From positions 6,167,001 through 6,231,000 of the forward strand of contig JAJFZO010000034.1 in the NCBI GenBank assembly GCA_021397835.1: DNA of 64,000 nt. The letters are read 5' to 3'. The translations under genes were made by a program, and so were the position numbers. The DNA is from Moringa oleifera. Lineage: Eukaryota; Streptophyta; Magnoliopsida; Brassicales; Moringaceae. The number at the start of each line of letters is the position of its first letter. Position 1 is the first letter of the stretch. Positions 47,928-59,348 of this stretch are shown piece after piece. A model generated the notes under the pieces. The model was not told the origin of the DNA. It was given only the letters and a program-made list of their open reading frames with translations, and searched no databases.

Positions 47928-50900
47928 ATGGCTTCCTTTGCTAACTCCATTACCAACACCAATGCTGCAAACAACCAGCCCTCAAAGAACTCGTTTCCCT
48001 TCTCTGCATCCCTGAGTTTCCAGTTCAGCTTTAAGCTTGACAGAGAGAATTATGTCATCTGAAAAAATCAAGTCCTTGCTCTAGTTAAGGGCCACAAAAT
48101 AGATGGATTTCTACTGGAACCAAGCCTTGTCCATCAGCATACCTGTACATCACAGATGATGAAAGAAAAACAAGAGAAGAGGATAATCCAGAATATCCAG
48201 AATGGATCCAGCAGGACCAACTGTTGGCAAGCTGGCTGATGTCCATCATCTCCCTGGACATCCTGAGTCAAATCAAGACCGATACCACAGCACATGGTAT
48301 ATGGTCAGGAGTTGAGAGATTATTTGGAACCCAAATGAGGTCCAAATTCATGCAACTGAAATCTACACTATACTCCACAAAGAAAGAATCTGCCTCAGTC
48401 ACAACATACTACAATCAACTCAAAAACATCTCAGACAGCCTAGCTATGACAGGTAATCCACTCTCAGACCTAGAATTCATTATTGCACTACTCACCGACA
48501 TTGGAAAGGACTATGATGCTGTGACCATCAACATACAATCCAGAACCGATGAACTATCCCTACAGGAAGTCCTAGCACTGCTACTAAGTCATGAACAAAG
48601 ACTTGAGTAGTATAATCAAGAAACCATAAGCAGTGTCAATCCAGTGGCCAACATAGCAGTAAACCAAAACCACAGAAACCTTACCCCTTGAAGAAGTGGC
48701 AACTTCAATCGAAGCCGGAACAGAGGAAGAATGAATGGCCGTGGCAGAGGTAGAAACAACAGCAGGCCAATCTGTCAAATCTGCACCAAACAGGGACACA
48801 CCGCCTATGACTGCTGGTGCAGGTTTGAAGATTCTTTCCAGGCACCAAATAACAACAGCAACAGTAATACAAATCAAAATGCATACCTTGCATCCACTGA
48901 TTCCATAGCTGATCCCGCCTGGTATGCCGATAGTGGTGCCTCTAATCATGTGACCGCTGACTTGGACAACCTTCCTCTGAGAGCTGCTTACACTGGTAAA
49001 CAGAAACTGGTGATTGGTAATGGTAAAGCCCTCAATATATCTCATATAGGTCACAACACTCTCACCACACATTTGCCAAATGTCAAGTTGCATCTTAAAA
49101 ACATCCTGCATGTGCCTACCATTTCCAAAAACCTTATCAGTATCTCTAAACTTATTTCTGACAATGATGTCTTTATTGTGTTTGACAATAAACATTGTCT
49201 TGTGAAGGATCAGGTCAGTTGGAGAACACTGTTGAAAGGGAAAGCTAAGGATGGTCTCTATCTACTGCATTCCCCTGCTGCCACTGCCACCACTAGTCAC
49301 ACCCTCTTCAACAAGAATCACCTATTGCACACTAGACCAGTAGTTAATAAAGCAGCCCGTACTGCTAAGTCTGAGTCATGTCAAGTTAGTCTACCCTCAT
49401 ATTTTTCTAATTCTATGTCAGTGGATAATGACCTTTGGCATAGACGCCTTGGTCATCCTTCGGATTCAATAATTAGGACTCTTAAAAGATCTTGTATCAC
49501 TTTTTCTAAAGTAAATACAAGTTCTTCCTTTTACTCAGCTTGTGCTATTGGGAAAAGCCATAACCTACCATTCAATCTTTCCCAAACTAACACAACCTCA
49601 CCACTTGAACTAATCCACACAGATCTTTGGGGTCCATCTCATGTATTATCCAGGGAAGGTTACAAATACTACATTCATTTTATTGATGATTACACTAGAT
49701 ACACATGGATATACCCACTCAAAGACAAATCACAAGCACTGCCAGTTTTTGTACATTTCAAAAAACAGATTGAAAATCTTTTAAACACAAGCATCAAAAC
49801 AGTCCAGAGTGACTGAGGGGGGGGGGAATACAGGTCATTCTCATCTTTCCTACATCAACAACGAATAGGCTTTAGACATCCATGTCCACACATACATCAA
49901 CAAAATGGCAAAGCTGAAAGAAAACATAGACGCATCACAGAGTTAGGACTTACACTCCTCAGTCAAGCCTCACTGCCCTTACACTTCTGGTGGGAAGCCT
50001 TTGACACTGTAGTGTACTTAATCAACAGGCTGCCCACTCCCCTCCTGTCTACAAGTCACCCATTCAGTTACTCTTTCATAAAAACCCCGACTATAACTTT
50101 CTAAAAACATTCGGGTGCACTTGCTATCCTCACTTAAGACCCTATAATAAACACAAGATTGAATTCAGGTCTGCTAAATGCCTCTTCCTAGGATACAGTC
50201 CTACTCACAGAGGCTATAAATGCCTACATCCCTCGGGACATGTCTATATCACTAGGAATATCACCTTCAATGAACTTGAATTTCCCTTCCCTACTCTCTT
50301 TCCCAATCCTACCTCAACACCCACTAATATCCCCATTCCTTCATCCACCTCAGTGTCGATTCAATCTAATCCTAGTCCCCCAACTGGTGGCAGCAGTGGC
50401 ACACAACAGAATTCTCTGGACTCTCCTGTCTCACCCTCACTGGATTCCCCCTCTAGCCCTTCCTCCACTCCCCCTCACTCCTCACCCCCCACTACCCCTT
50501 CACCTCCAACACCTCCCCCTTCATCCCAACCTTCCTTACTTACCCGACCAATCATACCTCTCACACTACTTACTCACCCTATGATCACAAGAGCACAAGC
50601 AGGGATATTCAAACCGAAGTTATTCCTTACCTCCGCAGTTGCACCACAGCCTCTGCCAACCAGTACTGTTGCTGCCCTCACTAATCCAGTCTGGAAGAAA
50701 GCCATGCTTGCTGAATTTCAAGCCCTCCTGCACAACAAGACATGGGAGTTAGTGCCTAAACCTCTAAACCACAAGGTAATTGGCAACAAATGGGTCTTTA
50801 AAGTCAAATATCATGCTGATGGCTCTATTGAAAGACACAAGGTCAGATTAGTTGCCAAAGGATTCCAACAATCCCCTGGCATTGATTTTTCACAAACATT

Positions 50901-52190
50901 CAGCCCTGTTATCAAGCGCTGCACTATCAGAATTCTACTATCCGTTGCTGTGTCAAAGGGCTGGGACATCCAACAACTGGACGTTCACAACGCCTTCCTC
51001 AATGGTCATCTCCAAGAAACTATTTTTATGTCTCAACCACCTGGTTTTGTTGACCCCCTTCGACCTCAACATGTTTGCCGCCTCAAAAGAGCTCTCTATG
51101 GTCTGAAACAAGCCCCTCGAGCTTGGTTTCACAACATCAAAAAGCAACTTCTGGACTGGGGTTTCCTCAACTCTAAGGCTGATAACTCTCTGTTTTTTTC
51201 CAATTCTCTGGTGACCACTGCCTCTATATCTTAATCGATGTGGACGACATTCTTGTGACAGGCAACAATCACACTGTCATCCACCAATTCATCTCCCGGC
51301 TCCACAAGAGGTATGCACTTAAAACTCTTGGCTCCCTTAATTACTTCCTAGGAATTCAGGTGCACCGTTCCCCTCACTGCATATTTTTAACACAAGCCAA
51401 GTACATCAATGATCTCCTCAAATCTCACCACCTACATCTCTCCAAACCCTGTCCAACTCTTATGTCCACTGGCACACCACTATCCCTCACATCCGGCTCT
51501 CCACTCCCACAACCTACAGTCTACAGAAAACTCATTGGCTCCCTTCAATACCTCACCCTAACCCGACCTGACATCTCTTTCTCAGTTAACAAACTCAGCC
51601 AATTCCTACATGCCCCTACCACCACTCACTGGACAGCTTGCAAAAGCCTCCTCCGTTACCTCAAAGGGACTGCCAACCTTGGACTCACGTTTCAACCCTC
51701 ATCCCAGTTCAAGCTCATGGCTTTTTTTGACGCTGATTGGGCTTGCTGCCCCGATGATCGGCGTTCTATCAGTGGTCACTGCGTATTTCTCGGCAACAAC
51801 ATCGTTTTTTTGAGCTCTAAGAAACAGAATGTCGTCGCCTGGTCTAGCATCGAATCTGAGTATCGAGCCCTAGCTCAAGCTACTGCCGAAATTAATTGGA
51901 TCAAATCACTACTCAAGGAGACGAAGCTCTTACCTGACTGTCAAGCCACGCTCTGGTGCGATAATTAGGGCACTGCCGCTCTTGTCGCCAACCCGGTCTT
52001 CCACTCCCACACCAAACACATCGAGGTCGACGTCCACTTCATCCGGGACCACGTTGCCGATGGCTTGCTCAAGATCAACTACATCCCTTCCTCCGAACAG
52101 ATTGTCGATGCACTCACCAAACCCCTCTCTCAATCTCAATTTCGGGTTTTTCGGCACAAGCTTTGGGTCGATGAAGCTCCCCTCAGCTTG
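47928..52190 (+). pseudogene. Copia B gag-pol (several stops and frameshifts)
   Basis: Gag starts MASFANSITN at 47928. A stop replaces a likely Trp codon at about 48061. The gag core runs 48224-48610 and an RGRGR stretch leads to a zinc knuckle 'CQICTKQGHTAYDC' (about 48773-48814). The protease site DSGA is at about 48928. The integrase zinc finger 'LWHRRLGH' lies at about 49434-49460, and the integrase core starts at 49610. A run of ten G at 49818-49827 follows a TGA where other elements have DWGGEY; the frame is lost there. RT: 50680-51235 and 51240-, with the catalytic box reading DVDD instead of YVDD (about 51238-51249). RNase H follows to 51968, where a stop interrupts it, and to about 52190. 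Confidence 0.9.
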
Positions 52191-52198
52191 AGGGGGGA
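52187..52198 (+). other. Copia B polypurine tract
   Basis: CTTGAGGGGGGA type tract directly before the 3' LTR. Confidence 0.85.
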
Positions 52199-52548
52199 TG
52201 TTAAGTCAACGAGTCAACCCATTTCCAAAATGAAACCCGACTGCAATGATCCACAAGCCCAACAGGAAAAGCCCAAGGAGCCCGTCTACACTGACCCATG
52301 GGCTTAACAGGAAAAGCCGAAAGTCCAGAGACAGAATAGAGAAGCCCAAGGAGCCCGGAGCCCATGAAACAAATTGAACAGTATATCTTTGTGTACATTA
52401 TACCATATTTAGAGAATTAAACCTAATGTAATCCTCACATGTATAAATACATCATATGGGTTCTTAAGGATAATTGAGTAGCCACCATAACCTTTTCAAA
52501 GAAGAGAAAAATACAGAATTTTACAGCAGTATTCTTTACATTCTTTCT
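52199..52548 (+). repeat. Copia B 3' LTR
   Basis: 350 bp, same ends as the 5' LTR. Confidence 0.93.
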
Positions 52549-53344
52549 ATGTGCATCTTCAGTGTTCAGGTTTGGGAGGCACTGTCTCAAGGGTTGGGTT
52601 CTTGTCTTTCTATTGCACTAGATGATGACAGTAGCTGGGATGATGCTTTCAATTGCATGCACGGGAAAGACCTGCTGGAAACCTTTCTCTCAGCATGCCG
52701 AGAGATTTGGCTAACTTGAAATAAAATTATCTACGAGAAGCAATGTACATTTTCGAAGATAATGGCTCACACGGTAAAAAGACATGTGGCCGAACTGAGC
52801 GAGGTCTTAAGACCTCACAGACTCAGAAAATCCATGTACAATGGCCACAAACTAGAGGAAGGGTTGGTCAAACTAAACACAGATGCGTCTTACGTTGAAA
52901 GACAGAGATGGCTAGTCTAGCATGGTTGTCAGAAACTCTTCGGCCAAGTTGTGGTTAGTGCGATGGAAAAGGTGCAGCAAATCAGATCAGTCCTTTAAGG
53001 TGAATTCCTAGCTAATTGGGTTTAGATTTGGCTCTCAAGTTCAAACAAAAAATTGTTTATATGGAAAGCGAGAGCACCCAAGCCATAGAGGAAATCCAGC
53101 AGGGTAATTAATGGTACTTTGTGTGAATGGGGGAGTATTTGTCATGACATTACTTCATTAGCTAGGTAACATGTGCGCTGTTCTTTTCAACATATCCCAA
53201 GAAGGTCAAATGAGCTAGCACGTAGGCCATCCAAGGTGTTTAGTATTCATGGTAATCGGGTGTGGGTTGGGCTCTTTACCCACCATTATTTGTAATCTGG
53301 ATCTCATTAATATCAATATGTTTTGGTTTTTCCTTAAAAAAATA

Positions 53345-53365
53345 ATAATTGAATCTTATAATTTT
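53345..53365. repeat. Target-site duplication of LINE C, right
   Basis: Exact 21-base match to 37152-37172. Confidence 0.9.
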
Positions 53366-55760
53366 CAAGGTAGTATCTTACTCTTAAAATACTCTTAGAT
53401 TAAGAAAAAAAATTTAAATTTTTTTCCTTATACAGATCATCTATTTAGAGTTCTAGTTTTAGCAATTATAATTTTAAAATATTTTATAAGTTTATAATAA
53501 AAAAATCAATTTTTTAATTTCAAATTAAAATTAAATAAAATGAAAAAAATTTACCAAGCAACATATAATAGCTGCAAATCTTCATTAGCAATGGAAGCCC
53601 AAGGCTTGTGTAGCAGACAATTTCATTAAAATAAATTTGTCTCTTCCTTGTAAGTGTTGGAACATCTCTTTTCTAAGATATAAAAATCACGGTATTGAAA
53701 AAAAGAACCATTAGATCAACATCCTAGCAAGCAATTAGGAGGAATTCTAAAGAAAGAAGCAACTTTAAGAGAGAAAAAAAAAAGATCCAAAAACTTTTTG
53801 GTGTATTGAAATCAATAAAAGAGACTCGTATTTGTATTCATCATTGAAGACTTCTCAGTATGAATCAAACGACTATTCTTAAATTTTAAAATTGATAACT
53901 TTTTAAGATATGATCAGTTCAAATATAGTTATTGGATGTTTTCAAAATGATATAAGATATGTTAAATTCAAATATGACTATTAGATGCTAGATAAGATAT
54001 TGTAACAGTAAATTTCGAAAATGATAGCTAACTTAAATTTTATTTAGAAGTTTTAAATTAAGATAATATTATTTTATTATTCAAAATCAATTTCTCATTC
54101 ATCATATTATTATCATGCATTTTTCCCAACAATCTCCACATGAATGGAAGTTGTTAGAATTTTTTTTTAATCATTAATAATGTCCAACAGTTGAAATCTA
54201 CATAAGATGGGCAAGTGTTACATTTTGAAATTTCTTAATAAAAATATATTTACTTTTACTAGTTGTCCAGTAGACATGATGTTTTTAAATTGTCTTACTT
54301 TTTATGTAAAAGATATATTTCACATAAAAATCTTTCAAACTTTGTTAAGTTCTCATAGTTATAGTCGTAATTTGGTCATGAACATTACCTTGGTTTTGTA
54401 AGCATATTTAAAGAATTGAGCCCTAATCAATTTTTCTTTTAGAGTGGTCTATTTTCCCTCTTATATAGATGATTTCTTAATTTAGAGTAATTTGTTTACT
54501 CTTGCTCAGAATAATTGACACTTTAAAAATTATTGAATTAATTATTATTATCCTTTTCTTTAAGGGTATCATTGTTTCGTTTTAAAAATGGTAAGGGTAA
54601 GAGATTTAACTCCCATAATGATCAAAAAAAGTTGCTATAATTAGGTTATCCCTTTGAATTTAGATCCTGGGATCTCCAGTCAATTGTAATTTTTATTGTA
54701 TCAACTTCTTCCTTTATTGGCTTTAATCCTATTTTCTTGATGACGTTTCAACTAACTTTTTATTATTTAACCCTTTAACTCGTGGACCCGTAATATTATC
54801 TTTTGACTTCACATAGTCAGTTGAGAATAGTTATCTAATGGTATTATATCTACTACGTATCTATCTAAACTTATTGTTTTGCATACTATTATATGCCTTT
54901 CTTTTTATTGATTGACTATCACAATATATGTGAATTGGAGGCATAAGTTTAGGCCATACTAGGATATCCTCTAAGAAATAGTGTATCCTCTTATAATTGA
55001 TTTGCAATGATCAGTGCCCTGATTACTCATATATTTATTGAGCCTACTAATAAAATAGACAATATTTGGTCTAGTACAACTCATTAAATATATTAGATTT
55101 TCAATTAGCCTAGAGTGTTCTATTTGAGAAATGCCCTCTTTTTTATTCTTGGATAAATGAATACTAGATTCTAATGGTGTTCTAGCCGCTCCAAAACCAT
55201 TCTTGTTGAATTTATCAAAGATTTTACTCACATAATGTGACTTACTTGAAAATAAGACTATTTGATCTTTTTGTGATCTTAATTCTTAAAATCACATCAA
55301 CAAGCCTCATATCTTTCATGTTAAAATCTAGAACTTAACATATTATTAGTAGATTTGATCATTTTATCAAAACTACCAATACTAAATCATAACACAAGCT
55401 ACCCATTCCATCTAATGAGCATAGCATTCACATAAAGACATATGATAACATAATCATTTTTTATATTTTTTATATAGATATATTTGTTACAATCACTGTT
55501 CTTGAATCCTCAGTTATCATTTCATTGTCAAATTTTTCATGTTATTGTTTTGGGGTTTGTTTCAAGTCAAACAATCATTTTACCAATTTTCATAGTTTTT
55601 TTTCTTTTTCTGGAACAATAAAGTCGTCGGGTTATTCCATCTAGATTTCTTTATTTAATTCCATTCAAGAAAGCTGTTCTTGTATTCATTTGATGTACTT
55701 CTAAATTTTTCACAGTTATGATTGCAAGTATCATCCTAATGGACTTTATTCTCATCATAG
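53366..55760 (-). mobile_element. Degenerate Copia element 3 (LTR remainder and internal part)
   Basis: 53366-54131 continues the LTR broken by LINE C; in element sense the LTR starts TGTTGGGAAA at 54131, preceded by a purine tract (reverse complement of 'atctccacatgaatgg'). 54131-55760 is internal. The minus-strand frame 54971-55231 gives 'KIFDKFNKNGFGAARTPL' and 'LMSCTRPNIVYFISRLNKYM', the well-known Copia segment between RT and RNase H. It is the key to recognising the related debris at 1-1140 and 15350-17225. Confidence 0.75.
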
Positions 55761-56346
55761 AGGAATATGTAGTAAAGTAATCTAAGTGTTTCTATTGTTT
55801 GTAATTTTCAATTACAATTCTAGGCTTATATTTATCAATGGAACCATTTGACTTTATTTTTCTTTCCAAAAATCCATTTAAACCCTAAAAGTTTACAATT
55901 ATAAGACAGATCCACTAGCTAGTTCTCAAGCATGGTTCTATAAGACATAATCTACATTACTTTTGATTGTTTCTTTTTATAAAGATTCCTTAGAAGAAGT
56001 CATAATTTCTTCATAATTTTTGGCTTTTTTTAACAAATAAGTTAGAATTTTTAGGTCAAAAGTCTTTTTAACTCTAGTTGTTTGCAAAACCTAGGTCCAC
56101 TTTCATATTATGAATCACCACTTTCTTCATTCATAGTTTCATATGTTTGTTCACATAGACTTGATTCCTCTTTGGATTTATAATGAAATACATCTCCAGA
56201 GAACAATGTAATTTTTGATTCCATTATGGTATTCTTGTGCATACTCAAGTTTTTAGATTTCTACAAAAGAAATCTACAAGTTGTTGTTATGTGCAATAGC
56301 CTATAAAGATATAGTCCATTGTTTTGAAGCCTATCTTCATTACAGC
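55761..56346. other. No gene seen; probable element 3 remains
   Basis: AT-rich sequence without an informative frame. It continues the degenerate Copia region but carries no motif I can name. Confidence 0.4.
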
Positions 56347-56815
56347 TAGTTACTTTATCCAAAAAAAGATGTAGTTAAGTGAAGAAACTCTACTTCTCTA
56401 ATTTGATAGTATTCTAGCAATAGTATGATAATGAAAAGTAACAAAGTGCTATTTTAACATCATCTAAAGGTAATTTATCTTGATATAATTTTAACTAAAA
56501 ATCCAATTTATGAATGTTAGTGATGTTTGAGCAATCATTATTTTTGAATAAAGCTATAATTATTTAAGGGTTAAAATTAGAATCGGTTACTCTGTCTAAA
56601 AAAAGAGATACTTAAGTGAAGAAATTCTAACTCTATGATCGAGACTATTCTAGCAGTAAAATATTATCTTAAGGGCTAGTAAAATGTTATTTTAATATTG
56701 CCTAAAGGTAATTCATCTTGAAAGATTTTTGCTAAAAAAGTAATTTATAAATATTTAAATATTTAAATAATTATTTTTTTTAACAAAGCCATAACTATTT
56801 TTAAGTATTTCTTAC
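56347..56815 (+). repeat. Two direct LTR-like repeats (~235 bp each), inverted relative to the other LTRs
   Basis: Units at about 56347-56575 and 56584-56815 share 'aaaaaaagat', 'taagtgaagaaa', 'tgctattttaa/tgttattttaa' and 'cctaaaggtaatt'. Reverse-complemented, the second unit resembles 14495-14605, the LTR body of degenerate element 2. They therefore represent the same LTR family in plus orientation. Confidence 0.6.
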
Positions 56816-59220
56816 AAACATTTAGAGGCCAATCAGTTATACCTTAAGTACCATGCATAAACATTTGTTGAATGGTTTTAGTACTAGTGTGCATAGTTAG
56901 ATCATCAACTCAAGTAGCAAGCAGAATCTCAAATGACCCTTTATTAGTAAGCAATTAGCTACATTCTTGATATCAATACTAGTTAATGCTTAATGAGTGT
57001 GTATGCCCTTGTCGGTTACAATAGCTCTTATATCATACACTAACTCTTGTTAAATGATTATTATTATTTTTAGTTGGAGCATTAGTTTAGGTTGTTGGCA
57101 CAATCCCAAGTAACCAACACAACACCTCAACTAGTAGGCAAAGCTCAGTTGGTATAATCTGAATTTGGCATGAGAAAATCTATGAGTAAGCCTCTTAGGG
57201 AATCCTTTGAATCAACTAAGGTACATTTCCTTTTTATTATGTTATTACTAGTTAGATATATAGTTTTTAACTTCTCTCTAAAACAATTAATATCCATTTT
57301 TGTAAACTGCTTTTCTCTGGAATAATTAATATTTATTTCTTGTTTTACATTTCATCTGTAGCTAATTTAGAAAAAAAATTAAAATACAGTTGATCAATAA
57401 ATGGTGTTTCATTTTTACATCTTGCTACTGGTCCTTACAAAGGAAATAAAAAAGTTTTGAGATTATTTTGCTTTAAGATGTCTTAATCCTTTACTAATTT
57501 CTTTATCGAATTTGACTTTGCTTTATCATTTTTCTCATATGCTTTTACTAAGAATAATTACTTCATTGTTCTTGTTAGAGAATATATTATGAAAAATATT
57601 ACATTAGTTAGTCACTATTGATTATTATATAATCAGTTATTATTTGTACATGTTGGCTAGAATTTTTTTTTTTTTTTTGTTCCTTTAGAAGAACAAGAGG
57701 ATGAAAATTGGAATACCTGAGCATGATAATTAAAGGTGATCACCTATTTTGATGCCTGCTTTAAACTGACCTTCGTTTGAAAGGATAGTTCGCTTATGTT
57801 GAAGATAACTAAAGTAATAGTGAACGCTTATTGGGGAACAAATTTTTGTTATATTTAAAAAAAGGATTAAAATTGGATTTAATAAGGATGATAATTAAGG
57901 GGATGTGTAGTATGTTTTATTTTGCTGAAGAACTAAAGAAACAGAATAAGCTTATTTGGAAAGTTTAAATGAAACTATCGATAAAAATAAATAGATTCTG
58001 CTGTTAGATGAAGATGTTAAAATTTTGAAAGTTACAGATTATTGTGTAGCTACGACTAGCTTTCTACTTACTTAAAACACCTAAACGAGTGCTTAATTTT
58101 CTTGTTCAAAAGAACTTGAAGTTCTTGGTAAAGTTCATGCATGTTAAATTACTATATCTTTCGATTTATTTGAACAACTAGCAAATCTACATATTGCAGT
58201 TGCCAAATTAATTAAATGTGGAGATTCTTCAATAGTGATTAAGCGAAAAAGATATCAAAAAGAAAGGGAAAATGACCAAATCGATGTGCTAGTGAGAGAA
58301 AAATTAAGCTTCAATGAATTGAGGTTCCAATTGATTTCTTGAAAAGCTTGAAAAGAGATGAGCATGAGATGTCCTGTAAATCACTCTGATGCTTAAATCA
58401 ATAATGAAATTGGAAGGAAAATGTTATGAAAATGAAAAATATTCTTAAAAAAAGATGCCTAATATTTGTACTCGAAGAAAATGCATAAATGTTAATTTTT
58501 GGTTATTACCTTCATGAGCTAAAAAGATGGAAGAAAGATTATGCTTCTTATCGAGATGCCAAAAAATTTTTATGGTTAACTTCTAGAAGTGTTGGATAGC
58601 CTTATGATATGAAGTTAAAAAACAAAGTTCCTGGGTTGTCAAAGAATCTCTTGCCTAAGGAGCCTCTTGAGTTGTTTTGATTCTTTGAGCTAATTAGGCC
58701 CTTATGATATATTGGGCCATATCTTCTAGTTCTACACTAATATATTTGTGTTCATGCTGTATTTAGATGAATTTTGGGTTGAAAGTAATTTACAATAATT
58801 TTTTTAATGATTTGTAGATTTTTTTTATTTTCTATTGATTTATAAAATATATCTTTAGACTTTCTTTTACTTAAATTTGGATTTGCAAGTAGGTTATTGT
58901 GTGGCTTCCACTTGTAGATTCTATCTTGGATATGGTACTAAGAATTTTACTTAGCCGTTAGATTGGACAAATTTTTTATCTCCAGGAATTGTTTTGTTTG
59001 ATTTCAGACCTTGAAACATTTGTTGTTTGTGTTTACTAGAGATATCACATTAAAAATGCTATTACTTATATTGTTACATTTTTTTTTTTTTTATAAAACT
59101 CCTTTTCCCCGTTCAGATACTTCTTAATTGTAGGATATCTTGGTGGAGTCCTTTTCTTTGCCATGTTAATTTGTATACAATCAACAAACTTTCCTTTTGA
59201 GAGTTCAAAGTAAGTTTCCT
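56816..59220. other. AT-rich region without recognised genes
   Basis: No ORF of note, no family motif. A poly-T run lies at about 57666-57680 and another at 59080-59092. A fragment near 58245-58310 translates to a charged segment (KRKRYQKEREND) but is surrounded by stops. Confidence 0.5.
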
Positions 59221-59348
59221 TCTTATGCATGCGATGCCAACAAAATCAAAGACCAACAAATTAAACATCAAGGAGAATACTTTCTTGTCAACAACTTTTC
59301 TTGATGTTTTGTTGGTCTTTGGATTTTGTTGGCAATGCATGCATAAGA
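59221..59348. repeat. 128-nt imperfect inverted repeat (hairpin)
   Basis: Left arm 59221-59274 begins TCTTATGCATGCGATGCCAA; the reverse complement of the right arm begins TCTTATGCATGCATTGCCAA. The arms continue through CAACAAAATC, AAAGACCAACAAA and CATCAAG with one or two base bulges. About 24 nt form the loop (near 59275-59298). As RNA it would fold into a stem of about 50 pairs on either strand. It could be a MIR-like precursor, or a small foldback element. No known mature miRNA was recognised. Confidence 0.85.

Larger units (their letters stand above)
47533..52548 (+). mobile_element. Copia B: second Copia family, plus strand, TG...CT LTR ends
   Basis: 5016 bp with LTRs of 365 and 350 bp starting TGTTAAGTCAACG and ending ATTCTTTCT. 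The ATGTG duplications and the immediately adjacent primer binding site both place the LTR end at CT instead of the usual CA. The 15-bp length difference is one short repeat unit around 'cccaaggcagagaag'. By eye about 12 substitutions separate the LTRs. The internal region codes for Copia gag-pol with a style like RE1/RE2-type elements. It interrupts the zinc-binding region of LINE C. Confidence 0.93.
39273..53295 (+). pseudogene. LINE C ORF2 (endonuclease-RT-RNase H), split by Copia A2 and Copia B
   Basis: Starts MSYMAW(stop)NSRGL at 39273, the endonuclease start with an early W-to-stop change. 'FLSETKRTEAKMERI' follows at about 39385-39430. Copia A2 interrupts the endonuclease; 'LGYIWATSMK' and the DFNE-like box resume at 44760-44800. 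RT: 'APRKAPGLDGMNALSF' (45701-45750), 'YKPISLCNVI' (45895-45924), 'GLRQGDLLSPYLF' (about 46130-46165), catalytic FVDD (46275-46286). Zinc-binding part: 'RWRIGDGTQVDV' (about 47000-47035) and 'CSFCDSEPESTNHLFF' (47483-47530), cut there by Copia B. RNase H: 'LVKLNTDASY' (about 52867-52896) to the stop at 53293-53295. Many stops; dead. Confidence 0.88.
37173..53344 (+). mobile_element. LINE C: full-length L1-type LINE carrying three nested insertions
   Basis: The 21-bp duplication bounds the element exactly. Subtracting the three insertions and their target duplications leaves about 5.57 kb, a full-length size. In order: short 5' leader, ORF1 with a DUF4283-like domain, ORF2 with endonuclease, RT, zinc-binding region and RNase H, then a 3' tail ending in an A-rich 'ttaaaaaaataata' stretch at about 53334-53346. 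Segments are 37173-37807, 38325-39634, 44696-47532 and 52554-53344. Stops and frameshifts are frequent. It inserted into an LTR of an older Copia. Confidence 0.92.

Noticed and set aside
50240..50584. Proline/leucine-rich open frame
   Set aside because: It is an alternative frame of the Pro/Ser-rich linker between integrase and RT of Copia B.
57100..57225. tRNA- or SINE-like stretch with 'aaagctcagttggta' resembling a pol III A box
   Set aside because: There is no convincing B box; 'ctttgaatcaa' about 50 bases on is a poor match, and no cloverleaf can be drawn.
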